From: Prolixibacteraceae bacterium
GTDB lineage: Bacteria > Bacteroidota > Bacteroidia > Bacteroidales > Prolixibacteraceae
Direction: 5' to 3'
Length of the DNA: 64,000 nucleotides
NCBI GenBank assembly: GCA_019163175.1
Contig: JAFLKN010000029.1
Span: 21,927 to 85,926 of the forward strand
Both the position numbers and the translations under genes were made by a program. Each line of letters begins with the position of its first letter. The stretch's first letter is position 1. A model generated the notes under the pieces. The model was given only the letters and a program-made list of their open reading frames with translations, did not search any database and was not told the origin of the DNA. Shown here in pieces: positions 44,695 to 54,128 of this stretch.

Positions 44695-46050
44695 ATGCCA
44701 CTTTCTTTTGCACCCTTGGTTGTTAGTTTGGTTCTTGCAGATAAAATCCGCAAATATGCCAGAGTAAACTCACTTCAGCAATGGGAGAAGCCGCTTAGAT
44801 ATACACTGGTATTTTCTGTTTTTCTCATTTCAACAGAAGCAGTTCTTTCTGCCTATTCTATTACGAAATGGATATGGCATGTTTACCTGATTGCAATGAT
44901 AGCCTTTTCGTTGGAACAAAAAGAGCTGCGCAAATTACGAATGTTCGTTTTAGCCTTTGTTCCATTTGAAATAGTGTCGCTTATTACTGATCTGGCAGAG
45001 GTAATTAATGTCGATTTCTTTTCGGCAAATGAAACTTATTTTAAAAATGCAATGTCGCTGACCTATATCTGGATGGTCGCCATTCTATTCAGTCAAAACC
45101 GACAATTTAAAGCAGCCGAGAAAGAACGAATTAAAAGACAGCAGGAAGATGAGCTTAACAAGGCAATTGCCATTCGAAAAGTTGAGCTTGAAGGATTGGT
45201 CGCCGAGCGCACCGCCGAACTTACAGCGCAGAAAGAAGAATTGGAACTAACGCTTGATGAATTGCGCAGCACCCAATCACAACTTATTCAGGCTGAAAAG
45301 ATGGCTTCGCTTGGAGAACTAACCGCCGGCATTGCCCACGAAATACAGAACCCGCTGAATTTCGTCAATAACTTCTCGGAAGTAAGTAAAGAGTTGCTCG
45401 ATGAAATGATGGCAGAACTTGACAAGGGCAATAACAATGATGCAAAAGAAATAGCCAGCGATATCATTCAGAACCTCGAAAAAATTAATCATCACGGCAA
45501 ACGCGCCGATGCCATTGTAAAAGGGATGTTGCAACATAGCCGCAGCAGTAGTGGACAAAAAGAACCTACCGATGTCAATGCATTGGCCGATGAATTTTTA
45601 CGCCTGGCGTATCATGGGTTGCGTGCAAAAGACAAATCCTTCAATGCTACCTTGAAAACAGATCTTGATGCAAACATTGGTATAATCAAAGTCATACCAC
45701 AGGATATCGGGAGGGTGATTTTGAATTTACTGACCAATGCATTTTATGCCGTTAACGAAAGGAAAAAATTAAACATTGCAGGTTACGAACCTCTGGTTTC
45801 GATACGTACAAAACGACAGGAAAATAAAGTTGAAATTGATGTTAGTGATAATGGCAATGGCATTCCTCAAAGGGTAATCGATAAGATTTTTCAACCCTTT
45901 TTTACAACCAAACCAACCGGAGAAGGAACGGGTTTAGGATTATCGTTGAGCTATGACATTATAGTTAAGGGTCATTCCGGAGAACTACGTGTTGAAACCC
46001 GTGAAGGAGAAGGAACAGTTTTCCATATTCAATTACCAATTAATGCTTAA
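44695..46050 (+). CDS. Membrane-anchored histidine kinase
   Basis: Two to four hydrophobic segments in residues 1-140 (PLSFAPLVVSLVLADKI, LRYTLVFSVFLISTEAVLSAY, HVYLIAMIAFSL, AMSLTYIWMVAILF) and a coiled coil (about 140-200) precede HisKA with H215 (GIAHEIQNPLNFVNNFSEVSKELLDEM) and a HATPase domain (NLLTNAFYAVNERKK, DNGNGIPQRVIDKIFQPFFTTKPTGEGTGLGLSLSYDI). The kinase core is about 75-80 percent identical by eye to that of the upstream TPR kinase, implying tandem duplication with different sensors. Upstream codons could extend the N-terminus, since the first helix begins almost at the Met. It is followed 5 bases later by a CheY-like regulator. Confidence 0.88.
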   Translation: MPLSFAPLVVSLVLADKIRKYARVNSLQQWEKPLRYTLVFSVFLISTEAVLSAYSITKWIWHVYLIAMIAFSLEQKELRKLRMFVLAFVPFEIVSLITDLAEVINVDFFSANETYFKNAMSLTYIWMVAILFSQNRQFKAAEKERIKRQQEDELNKAIAIRKVELEGLVAERTAELTAQKEELELTLDELRSTQSQLIQAEKMASLGELTAGIAHEIQNPLNFVNNFSEVSKELLDEMMAELDKGNNNDAKEIASDIIQNLEKINHHGKRADAIVKGMLQHSRSSSGQKEPTDVNALADEFLRLAYHGLRAKDKSFNATLKTDLDANIGIIKVIPQDIGRVILNLLTNAFYAVNERKKLNIAGYEPLVSIRTKRQENKVEIDVSDNGNGIPQRVIDKIFQPFFTTKPTGEGTGLGLSLSYDIIVKGHSGELRVETREGEGTVFHIQLPINA

Positions 46051-46055
46051 AAGTT

Positions 46056-46436
46056 ATGGTGAAAATTTTAGTTGTTGACGACGAAAGAGACATTCAGGCA
46101 CTATTTGAGCAACGTTTCAGAAAAGAGATTAAAAACGGTGAACTCGAGTTTGTATTTGCGTTTTCCGGAGAAGAAGCAATAACTTATATGAAGGATCATG
46201 ATCAGGAGGCAGTTTTGATTCTCTCAGATATAAATATGCCTGGTATGAGCGGACTCGAATTATTAAGGCGCATTAAAGAGAAATACGAAGTTCCGCCACC
46301 TTTGGTCATGATGATAACCGCATACGGGGATACAGAAAATTACAGTCTGGCCATGCAACTTGGAGCCGATGATTTTTTAACCAAACCGGTTGATTTTACT
46401 GCACTGAAAGAAAAATTAAAAGCAAAGTTAGTATGA
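46056..46436 (+). CDS. Single-domain response regulator (CheY-like)
   Basis: A 126-residue receiver domain with acidic pocket VVDDERD, phospho-acceptor D58 in ILSDINMPGMSG, the conserved Thr in MITAYGD and Lys in FLTKPVDF. There is no output domain, so it probably relays phosphate or regulates by protein contact. Its stop overlaps the start of the cyclase gene by four bases, indicating coupled translation. Confidence 0.92.
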   Translation: MVKILVVDDERDIQALFEQRFRKEIKNGELEFVFAFSGEEAITYMKDHDQEAVLILSDINMPGMSGLELLRRIKEKYEVPPPLVMMITAYGDTENYSLAMQLGADDFLTKPVDFTALKEKLKAKLV

Positions 46437-47473
46437 TAAAAATTTTAATAGTCGACGATGAAGCTGATCTGGAAATACTTATCAGGCAAAAATTTCGTCA
46501 GAAAATAAGGGAACAACATTACGATTTCGTTTTTGCTGAAAATGGGAACGATGCGCTAAGAAAAATACAGTTACATCCTGACATTGAAATTGTACTGAGC
46601 GATATTAATATGCCCGAGATGGATGGATTAACCTTGCTTACAAAACTAAGTGAGAGCAATCCACTGGTAAAAACTGTTATGGTTTCGGCCTATGGAGATA
46701 TGGACAATATACGCAAGGCCATGAATCGCGGCGCTTTCGATTTTGTGACCAAACCAGTGAATTTCGAGGATCTTGAACTGACCATGGAGAAAACCATTCA
46801 GCACGTGAAACAATTACGGGAAACACTGAAGGCAATAAAGGAAAATAATATCCTGAAAATGTACGTGGATGAGAATGTTCTGAATTTCATGAGCAGCAGA
46901 GAATACGAGGTTTCACTGCTTGAAAATGAAACGATCGAAGCCAGTATTGCTTTCATTGATATTTGTGGGTTTACTGCGATAAGCGAAACAGAAACACCGG
47001 ATTATGTGGTGAGCCTGTTAAACGAATATTTCGACATCATGGTAAAGGAGATAATTGAGCAAAAGGGCATTGTCGATAAATTTATTGGTGACGCCATAAT
47101 GGCTGTATTTAAAGGACCATTTCATTTAGACCGGGCCATTGATGCCAGTCTGAACATCAGAAATGCCATAGATAAACTTCCTGTTGCAGTTGGAGAGTCG
47201 CGCTACAAACCACGGGTTTCTATCGGCATAAACAGTGGCGAAATGGTCTCAGGAAATATTGGTTCATCAACTTTACGCCGACTTGATTATACTGTAATTG
47301 GCGACAAAGTTAATTTGGCTTCGAGGCTTCAATCGGCAGCAACAGTCAACCAGATTTTAATAAATGAAGAAAACTACCAAAAAATCAACAATTCATTTGT
47401 TTGCAAAAGGATAGGAGAAATGAGTTTTAAAAACAAAGAAGTTCCGGTTGTTGTGTATGAAGTTATAAGCTAA
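46433..47473 (+). CDS. Response regulator with class III adenylate/guanylate cyclase output domain
   Basis: A receiver domain (1-125, D57 in VLSDINMPEMDG, K in FVTKPVNF) and a linker helix precede a class III nucleotide cyclase. Both metal aspartates are present (D176 in AFIDICGFT, D220 in KFIGDAIMAVF), with K216, D285/T287 in LDYTVIGDK, and the transition-state pair N294 and R298 in VNLASRL. Lys plus Asp at the purine-recognition positions points to ATP, hence cAMP. All catalytic residues seem intact. It likely makes cyclic nucleotide in response to phosphorylation by the kinases just upstream. Confidence 0.9.
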   Translation: MIKILIVDDEADLEILIRQKFRQKIREQHYDFVFAENGNDALRKIQLHPDIEIVLSDINMPEMDGLTLLTKLSESNPLVKTVMVSAYGDMDNIRKAMNRGAFDFVTKPVNFEDLELTMEKTIQHVKQLRETLKAIKENNILKMYVDENVLNFMSSREYEVSLLENETIEASIAFIDICGFTAISETETPDYVVSLLNEYFDIMVKEIIEQKGIVDKFIGDAIMAVFKGPFHLDRAIDASLNIRNAIDKLPVAVGESRYKPRVSIGINSGEMVSGNIGSSTLRRLDYTVIGDKVNLASRLQSAATVNQILINEENYQKINNSFVCKRIGEMSFKNKEVPVVVYEVIS

Positions 47474-47563
47474 AAGAATTTGACTGGCACTGATCTTTAA
47501 TGACTCTAAAATTTAGATTAATAGTTGTTTTCTCAGGTAACTTACAAATAGAAAAAGTAAAAC

Positions 47564-48451
47564 ATGAATAAGTCAGATAAGATAGATTGGAAATCCATTT
47601 TTTCATTGGAATCCATTTTCTATACGGTATTGGGTTTATTTATTGCCGTAGTGGCACTTAAAGGATTTATGATACCCAACAATTTTCTTGATGGTGGAGT
47701 TACCGCGATTTCAATCTTGGTAAACAAAGTCCTTGAAATACACATAAGCGTACTTCTGATTGTATTTAATCTCCCATTTTTATTCATCGGATACCGGAAA
47801 ATGGGAAAAACCTTTATTGTGCAATCGTTTATGGCCATTTTAATTATGGCAGCACTCATGTATTTTATAAATATTCCTAAAGTTACCAACGATAAAGTGT
47901 TGATTGCCGTATTTGGCGGATTTTTAATGGGACTTGGCATTGGCCTTGTCATCAGGGGCGGCGGTGTAATCGATGGACTTGAAATCATAGCACATTATAC
48001 CAATAAAAAAACCGCATTCACTGCAAGCGAAATAATTATGACCTTCAACTCGTTGGTTATTTTGGGTGCCGCAGTAAAATTTGGATTAGAAACTGCAATG
48101 TATTCTATTCTTGTGTACTTTACAGCAATGAAAACATCTGATTACGTGGCAAATGGTTTTGAGGAGTTTACAGCCCTGAATATAATTTCGAGAAACCACG
48201 ACTTAGTGAAGTCAATAATTGTAAACGACCTTGGCAAGGCAATAACTGTGTACAAAGGAGAGCGTGGATATTTGCCCGGATCGTTCGACATAAAAAGTGA
48301 TTGCGATATTATAGTGACCATTGTTACCCGTCTCGAAATTCATCGCATTAAACAAGAAGTATCGAAGATCGATCCTAATGCATTCTTTTTTATACAAAGT
48401 ATTAAGGAAGTAAGTGGCGGTATTGTTAAACAAACTGGAATAAAAACATAG
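47564..48451 (+). CDS. YitT family membrane protein (DUF161/DUF2179)
   Basis: An inner-membrane protein of 295 residues with five or six helices (SIFYTVLGLFIAVVALKGFMI, GGVTAISILVNKV, VLLIVFNLPFLFIGY, FMAILIMAALMYFI, LIAVFGGFLMGLGIGLVIRGGGVIDG) followed by the soluble DUF2179 domain (KSIIVNDLGKAITVYKGERGYLPGS). The family function is unknown, with suggestions of transport. It lies 90 bases after the cyclase and 1 base before the HD gene, so it is probably part of the same transcript. Confidence 0.88.
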   Translation: MNKSDKIDWKSIFSLESIFYTVLGLFIAVVALKGFMIPNNFLDGGVTAISILVNKVLEIHISVLLIVFNLPFLFIGYRKMGKTFIVQSFMAILIMAALMYFINIPKVTNDKVLIAVFGGFLMGLGIGLVIRGGGVIDGLEIIAHYTNKKTAFTASEIIMTFNSLVILGAAVKFGLETAMYSILVYFTAMKTSDYVANGFEEFTALNIISRNHDLVKSIIVNDLGKAITVYKGERGYLPGSFDIKSDCDIIVTIVTRLEIHRIKQEVSKIDPNAFFFIQSIKEVSGGIVKQTGIKT

Positions 48452-48452
48452 A

Positions 48453-49043
48453 ATGAACCTTTTTGAGCAATTATACGAAAAGACAATCAGTCGTCTGGGA
48501 AAAGACCTTCCGGCATATCTTACCTATCATGATGCCAATCATACCAGGTATGTATTGGAAAAGACTATTTTAATTGCTGAGAAAGAGAAGGTTTCTGATC
48601 ATGAACTTTTTCTTCTGAAAGTAGCCGCCTTATATCATGATACAGGCTACCTTAAAAGTAGCGAAAATCATGAAACAGAAAGTTGCCGCATTGCAACGCA
48701 GGATCTGGCAGAGCTGGGCTTTGTTGAAACTGAAATCGACCAGATTTGCAATATGATTATGGCAACCAAAATACCACAACAACCCAAATCTAATATTGAA
48801 GGAATTCTGGCAGATGCCGATCTGGAATATTTGGGCACCTCAGAATTTGATGTTATAAGCGATAAATTACTTACTGAATTAAAGCATTTCCGACCAGAAC
48901 TGACTACAAATCAATGGTTAAGCATGCAAATTGACTTCATCTCAAAACACAAATACCACACTGAGTATTGTCAAACACACTACAAATCCACCAAATTGAA
49001 AAATCTGGAAAAAATTCAGGAAAAGGCCAGATTACTATTTTAG
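48453..49043 (+). CDS. HD domain phosphohydrolase
   Basis: A 196-residue HD-superfamily protein with the metal site H..HD..D: YHDANHTRYV, AALYHDTGYL, NHETES and ILADADLEYLG. Such proteins hydrolyse nucleotides or cyclic nucleotides. Standing one base after YitT and downstream of a cyclase it is a candidate for cyclic-nucleotide turnover, but its substrate cannot be deduced. The end of the plus-strand cluster is unterminated by a clear hairpin. Confidence 0.8.
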   Translation: MNLFEQLYEKTISRLGKDLPAYLTYHDANHTRYVLEKTILIAEKEKVSDHELFLLKVAALYHDTGYLKSSENHETESCRIATQDLAELGFVETEIDQICNMIMATKIPQQPKSNIEGILADADLEYLGTSEFDVISDKLLTELKHFRPELTTNQWLSMQIDFISKHKYHTEYCQTHYKSTKLKNLEKIQEKARLLF

Positions 49044-49288
49044 TTGTAAGATTTCAGGAATTCTGCTCGTTATAAATTGTGCTTTCATAAAAGAGCTTTT
49101 TCATCGATACACAAACCTGGTCATCCTTTTATATTGCCCAAAGCGTGTTTCACTTCCTTATCTTCAGGATCGCACCTAATCGTTTGAGCAACCATTCATT
49201 TATGCTCCGGATCCAATGGGTTTTATTTGATCCAAAAGGTCAATCCATATGCCAGGTAGCAGTAATAATTAAGATTAGCTTTTTGTGT

Positions 49289-50170
49289 TTAGGAGTTTGG
49301 AATCTTTTGCATTAATTCAGTTCCGCATTGCGGGCAATTTGTCGAACTAACACTCACCTTCGCATTGCATGAGGGGCAAAGGGTGTAGAATTCCAGATTA
49401 AATTCATTCAAACACTTTTTACAGTATTTCGCATTGGGAGAATTTTCGGTGTTGCAATTGTGACAATACAATCGATTAGAAAAAGGTCCATCTTCGGCGT
49501 AACGTTTTATGGTTTTTATGGCAAATCGAATTAAATAATAGGCAAGTACCGAAAGGATGATTAAGCTGAAAATTGGTTCGATTGGTAAGGTGGTACTTAT
49601 ATTATAAACCGCATGAATAAAAGCTGCGATGAAAACGTAAGCTGCAATTGTTTGAAAATATTTACCCTGATGTACAAATCTGGCTTTTGCAATACCAATC
49701 CCCCAAATGGCAGCTAAACCAACATGCAACGGAACTGCATTAAACTGGCGAATATAAAAGGTTGCAAATCCATATTTAAGCGAATATTCAACATTTTCGA
49801 ACAACGAGAAACCAAAAGCAACTGTCATGGCATACACCAAAGCATCGGCAGGTTCGTTGAAAGCTTTCATTCTGCGAATCAAAAAAACAGTTGCAAAAGC
49901 TTTAAAAAACTCTTCGTTAAAGCCAACAAACGCAAAAAAAAGTACAGAGTTTTCAATGCTTCTATCCCCTCCGGAACCGGGCAGTTGGTAATTAATCAGC
50001 ATGGAGAACATGGTATTGAATAATCCTGCTGGCAAAATACTAATTAGCCCTCCAACTACTAGCACAAGAAGAACCGACTTTAGAGGCTCACGGTCAAACT
50101 TGTCGAATTTCATAATCATCCAAAGCCAAAAGATAATTGATATGAGATAGGAAAGAAAAACTAAGATCAT
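49289..50170 (-). CDS. PrsW-like intramembrane metalloprotease with C-terminal zinc ribbons
   Basis: A 293-residue PrsW family protein. About eight helices carry the protease motifs FNEEFFKAFATV (EExxK type), FENVEYSL, and HVGLAAIWG and HAVYN histidines. Residues 235-290 add two zinc ribbons (CHNCNTENSPNAKYCKKC and CPSCNAKVSVSSTNCPQC). PrsW cleaves anti-sigma factors in Bacillus; homologues here are of unknown target. The zinc ribbon addition is unusual in my recollection. It reads opposite to all neighbours. Confidence 0.85.
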   Translation of the reverse strand: MILVFLSYLISIIFWLWMIMKFDKFDREPLKSVLLVLVVGGLISILPAGLFNTMFSMLINYQLPGSGGDRSIENSVLFFAFVGFNEEFFKAFATVFLIRRMKAFNEPADALVYAMTVAFGFSLFENVEYSLKYGFATFYIRQFNAVPLHVGLAAIWGIGIAKARFVHQGKYFQTIAAYVFIAAFIHAVYNISTTLPIEPIFSLIILSVLAYYLIRFAIKTIKRYAEDGPFSNRLYCHNCNTENSPNAKYCKKCLNEFNLEFYTLCPSCNAKVSVSSTNCPQCGTELMQKIPNS

Positions 50171-50439
50171 AATGTGGTTGTTTGGTTTTGACTAAAAATA
50201 AGAAAATTAAGAATAGCTTGTAGAAAACATCAATCAGTTTAAAAAAGAATGCATTAAATTTAATTATAACGATAAACAAGCAATTTATAAACATTTGATC
50301 AGTTTTATTCCCTTAAAACAAGCTAAAACTAAAGCTATTTTTCAACAAAATAACCTGATAAATAAATCAATAGCTATCAAATAAATTATACTCATTAATT
50401 AAACTTGCTAAATGTCAATCCATTTTTTCCTAAAAAAAG

Positions 50440-50469
50440 TTTGCTGCTAAGTTGAAAAAACTACTTTTG
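50440..50469 (+). promoter_or_regulatory. Promoter of the complex I operon
   Basis: The interval 50171-50510 has no gene. It holds TTTG (50440-50443) and TACTTTTG (50462-50469) with 18 bases between, 42 bases before the nuoA start, matching the TTTG/TAnnTTTG consensus. The remainder is A/T-rich without recognisable structure. Confidence 0.7.
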
Positions 50470-50510
50470 CACGATCATTTTTACTTACCAAATTATCTAG
50501 ATATATAGGT

Positions 50511-50861
50511 ATGGAAAGCGAATCATTAATTCTCTTTTTTATAGTTGCATTAATCCTTGTTGGAGGGGCAATTATATTCTCAACCCTTGTCGCACCAAGA
50601 TCATTTAATCCGGCAAAATCAGAACCTTACGAATGCGGTATTCCTTCCGAAGGACCTGCATGGATTCAGTTCAACGTGGGTTATTATCTTTTTGCTATCA
50701 TTTACCTGATTTTCGATGTGGAAACAGTGTTTTTATTTCCTTGGGCAGTTGTAATGAAAACAATTGGAATAAGGGCGTTTATCGAAATCATAATTTTCTT
50801 TTTCATACTAGGTCTCGGACTTTTGTATGCATGGAAAAAAGGAGCTTTGAAATGGGTTTAA
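50511..50861 (+). CDS. nuoA: NADH-quinone oxidoreductase subunit A
   Basis: A three-helix membrane subunit at the junction of the Q module, with the conserved loop [15 protein letters not shown] and [12 protein letters not shown]. The length of 116 residues is normal. It opens the eleven-gene nuoABCDHIJKLMN operon; its stop overlaps the nuoB start. Confidence 0.95.
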   Translation: MESESLILFFIVALILVGGAIIFSTLVAPRSFNPAKSEPYECGIPSEGPAWIQFNVGYYLFAIIYLIFDVETVFLFPWAVVMKTIGIRAFIEIIIFFFILGLGLLYAWKKGALKWV

Positions 50862-51406
50862 TCAAATCAATGAAGGATGAAGATTTCGGAGATAATGAAT
50901 CTCTGGAACTCTTAAAGAAGTCAGGAGGCAATGTCTTCATGACCAGTATCGATAGTTTACTGAACTGGGGTCGTTCGAACTCGGTATGGCCGCTCACTTT
51001 TGCAACCAGTTGTTGCGGAATTGAGATGATGGCTGCCGGTGCATCGCGCCACGACTTTGCCCGTTTTGGTATCGAAGTTTATCGCGCTTCGCCACGACAG
51101 GCCGATGTTATTGTTGTTGCCGGAACCATCGTTCACAAAATGGTACCCGTGCTAAAACGACTTTACGACCAGATGCCTGAACCTAAATATGTCATCGCTA
51201 TGGGTGCCTGTGCTATTTCAGGAGGTCCATTTTTTTACAATACGTACTCGGTTGTTCGTGGTGTCGATCATGTCATTCCGGTTGATGTTTATATTCCAGG
51301 ATGTCCACCGCGCCCGGAAGCCTTACTGTATGGAGTGATGCAACTTCAGCGGAAAATTAAAGGCGAATCGGTAACCAATCCCGGTGAATTGCCAGATATA
51401 CTTTAA
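50852..51406 (+). CDS. nuoB: NADH-quinone oxidoreductase subunit B
   Basis: A peripheral-arm subunit that binds cluster N2, the immediate quinone reductant. It has the cysteines of [20 protein letters not shown] and [10 protein letters not shown]. The start at 50852 ([13 protein letters not shown]) overlaps the last 10 bases of nuoA; the longer open frame to 50633 is only antisense of function, since it lies within nuoA. Confidence 0.95.
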   Translation: MGLIKSMKDEDFGDNESLELLKKSGGNVFMTSIDSLLNWGRSNSVWPLTFATSCCGIEMMAAGASRHDFARFGIEVYRASPRQADVIVVAGTIVHKMVPVLKRLYDQMPEPKYVIAMGACAISGGPFFYNTYSVVRGVDHVIPVDVYIPGCPPRPEALLYGVMQLQRKIKGESVTNPGELPDIL

Positions 51407-51418
51407 CATCCCATTTCT

Positions 51419-51877
51419 ATGCTGAATAAAGAAGAATTAACAGATATAATCAGGTCTTTTGAACCTGAAGTTGAGTTTCCCGAAGGAAAACAACTGCTGG
51501 AAGTAATTGTTCCGGCTGAAAAATTATTTACTCTGGCAGAAAAACTGAAATCAGATTCAAAAACAGCATTCAACTACCTGATTACAATGACGGCTGTAGA
51601 TTTTCTGACTCAAATGACAGTTGTGTATCATCTGGAATCAACCGAATTCAGGCATTTGATTGTGCTGAAATCAGTTCTTTCTGATCGTGAAAATCCTGCC
51701 ATCGACAGCTTAACTGCTTTGTATCCCACTGCCGAATATTTTGAACGTGAAGTTTTCGACTTGTTTGGAATCCGGTTTAACAACCACCCCAACATGAAAC
51801 GTCTTTTTCTGGAAGATGACTACGGATACCCACTTCGCAAAGATTTCCGCGACGAAATAAACATCATTGAACGTTAA
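51419..51877 (+). CDS. nuoC: NADH-quinone oxidoreductase subunit C
   Basis: A 30-kDa type subunit of the Q module, separate from NuoD. It has the family motif YPTAEYFEREVFDLFGIRFNNHPNMKRLFLEDDYGYPLRKDF in consecutive runs at the C-terminus. The length of 152 residues is slightly short but common in Bacteroidota. It ends 11 bases before the nuoD start. Confidence 0.92.
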   Translation: MLNKEELTDIIRSFEPEVEFPEGKQLLEVIVPAEKLFTLAEKLKSDSKTAFNYLITMTAVDFLTQMTVVYHLESTEFRHLIVLKSVLSDRENPAIDSLTALYPTAEYFEREVFDLFGIRFNNHPNMKRLFLEDDYGYPLRKDFRDEINIIER

Positions 51878-51887
51878 TACTCAATAT

Positions 51888-53015
51888 ATGAGTGAAGAAA
51901 TTATAAAAGACGTGATTGTCGGGGAACAAGAGGACTACATTATCAATATGGGTCCTCAGCACCCTTCAACCCACGGAGTTTTAAGGCTTGAAGTTTGCCT
52001 GAAAGGTGAAACCGTAAAATATCTGATTCCGCATGTGGGTTATATCCATCGGGGAATTGAGAAAATGTGTGAAGCCAACACTTACCAACAGATTATTCAC
52101 CTGACCGACCGGATGGATTACCTTTCGGCACACATGAACAACGAAGCAGTTTGTATGGTGGTTGAAAATGCCATGCAGGTTAAAGTTCCGGAGCGTGTGA
52201 AATACATTCGCACAATTCTGAATGAGTTGAATCGTCTGGCATCGCATCAGTTATGGTGGTGTGCTTTTGGAATGGACCTTGGCGCGTTAACCTCATTTTT
52301 CTATGGCTTGCGCGACCGCGAAATGATCCTCGATATTTTTGAAGAATCATTTGGGTCAAGACTTCTGCACAGTTTCAATACTCCGGGAGGTTTGATGCAC
52401 GATGTTCATCCTAATTTTCAAAACCGAATCAAGGAATTCATCAAATATTTCCGCAAGAAATTACCTGAATACGATCAATTGCTTACAGGCAATGTTATTT
52501 TCCAGAATCGTGCGATCGGTATCGGACTAATGAGCAAAGAAACTGCTATTGGTTACGGAGTTACCGGCCCTTCAGGACGCGGATCAGGCTTTTCATGCGA
52601 TGTACGCAAAATTGCGCCTTACGGAGCTTATGACAAAGTTCAGTTCAACGAAATTCTGGCAACTGAAGGCGATGTATTTGCCCGTTACAAAGTGAGAATG
52701 GCCGAAATGTGGGAATCAATGAATATTCTGGAACAGTTGGTTGACAACATTCCGGAAGGTGATTTCACTGCCAAGATGAAGCCAATCATTAAACTTCCGG
52801 CTGGTGAATATTTCCAGAGAGTGGAAACCGCTCGCGGAGAACTGGCTGTTTACGTGGTGAGCGATGGAAATAAATCGCCATACCGCATGAAATTCCGTAC
52901 GCCAAACTTCAGCAACTTGTTTGTTATGAACGAAATTTCTGCCGGATGCAAAATTGCCGACCTGATCGCCATCAGCGGTTCGCTCGATCTTGTAATACCT
53001 GATATTGACCGATAA
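51888..53015 (+). CDS. nuoD: NADH-quinone oxidoreductase subunit D
   Basis: A 49-kDa subunit forming the quinone pocket with NuoB (MGPQHPSTHGVLRLEV, HVGYIHRGIEKM, WWCAFGMDLGALTSFFYGLRDRE, GSGFSCDVRKIAPY, PSPYRMKFRTPNFSNL-type motif). The start was set at the ATG 51888 (MSEEIIKDVIV). The nuoH start follows with no spacer. Confidence 0.95.
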   Translation: MSEEIIKDVIVGEQEDYIINMGPQHPSTHGVLRLEVCLKGETVKYLIPHVGYIHRGIEKMCEANTYQQIIHLTDRMDYLSAHMNNEAVCMVVENAMQVKVPERVKYIRTILNELNRLASHQLWWCAFGMDLGALTSFFYGLRDREMILDIFEESFGSRLLHSFNTPGGLMHDVHPNFQNRIKEFIKYFRKKLPEYDQLLTGNVIFQNRAIGIGLMSKETAIGYGVTGPSGRGSGFSCDVRKIAPYGAYDKVQFNEILATEGDVFARYKVRMAEMWESMNILEQLVDNIPEGDFTAKMKPIIKLPAGEYFQRVETARGELAVYVVSDGNKSPYRMKFRTPNFSNLFVMNEISAGCKIADLIAISGSLDLVIPDIDR

Positions 53016-54116
53016 ATGAACACAAATATGTCATCAAACATTTTCGATTTTGCGACACTAACCGGTTCTATTCACACCTGGCTTTCAGGCATGATGTCGT
53101 CCGGATGGGTCATTTTTACTGAAATGGTTCTCGTCGGCCTTGTTTTCCTGCTGATGTATGCATTGGTTGGATTGTTCCTGGTTTACCTCGAACGTAAAGT
53201 ATGCGCCATTATGCAGAACCGCGTTGGACCAAACCGTGTTGGAAAATGGGGACTTTTGCAAACCATTGCCGACTTGATTAAACTGTTGATGAAAGAGTTA
53301 ATCCCAATCCGGAAATCAGATCCACTGCTTTTCAACCTGGCGCCTTTCATTGTTATTATCTGCTCATTCCTGGCCATGGCTGCCCTGCCTTATGCCAAAG
53401 GACTTCAGGCAATTGATTTCAATATTGGTGTATTTTACGTAATGGCAGTTTCGTCGCTCAGTGTGGTTGGTATTTTATTGGCTGGTTGGTCGAGTAACAG
53501 TAAATACTCGCTAATTGGAGCTATGCGAAGCGGAGCCCAGATTGTGAGCTACGAACTTTCAGTAGGACTTTCATTGCTTGCAATTGTTGTTTTCTCAGGA
53601 AGTATGCAGCTTTCAACAATTATTGAAAGTCAGGCAAACGGATGGTGGATTTTTAAAGGTCACATTCCTGCATTCATTTCATTCATCATTTTCCTGGTTG
53701 CCAGTACTGCCGAAATCAATCGTGGTCCTTTCGATTTAGCTGAAGCTGAATCGGAATTGACAGCGGGGTTCCACACTGAATATTCTGGTATTAAGTTTGC
53801 CTTTTTCTTCCTGGCCGAATACATGAACATGTTTATTGTTGCCGCATTGGGAGCTACAGTATTCCTTGGCGGATGGATGCCATTCCATATCGGAAACTGG
53901 GAAGGGTTCAACCAGATTATGGATTACATTCCTTCGGTGGTTTGGTTCTTCGGAAAAACCTTTTTTCTAATCCTGATTATCATGTGGTTTAAATGGACAT
54001 TCCCACGTTTGAGGATTGACCAGTTGCTGACTCTGGAATGGAAATACCTGTTACCAATCAGTTTGTTCAACATAGTATTGATTGCCTTCATCGTTTTGAT
54101 GGGATGGCATTTTTAA
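53016..54116 (+). CDS. nuoH: NADH-quinone oxidoreductase subunit H
   Basis: A membrane subunit of about eight or nine helices at the quinone site. Motifs are [38 protein letters not shown] (in two runs), [26 protein letters not shown] and [18 protein letters not shown]. The length of 366 residues is normal. Confidence 0.95.
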   Translation: MNTNMSSNIFDFATLTGSIHTWLSGMMSSGWVIFTEMVLVGLVFLLMYALVGLFLVYLERKVCAIMQNRVGPNRVGKWGLLQTIADLIKLLMKELIPIRKSDPLLFNLAPFIVIICSFLAMAALPYAKGLQAIDFNIGVFYVMAVSSLSVVGILLAGWSSNSKYSLIGAMRSGAQIVSYELSVGLSLLAIVVFSGSMQLSTIIESQANGWWIFKGHIPAFISFIIFLVASTAEINRGPFDLAEAESELTAGFHTEYSGIKFAFFFLAEYMNMFIVAALGATVFLGGWMPFHIGNWEGFNQIMDYIPSVVWFFGKTFFLILIIMWFKWTFPRLRIDQLLTLEWKYLLPISLFNIVLIAFIVLMGWHF

Positions 54117-54128
54117 TAAATATTTCGA

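Noticed and set aside
49044..49288. Possible relic on the minus strand (RCDPEDKEVKHALGNIKG)
   Set aside because: Only about 18 residues of protein-like sequence before stops; could be chance. Otherwise the interval shows no gene or clear terminator.
51867..51890. Upstream TTG start for nuoD overlapping nuoC
   Set aside because: The downstream ATG (51888) gives the normal NuoD start; the TTG only adds seven non-conserved residues.
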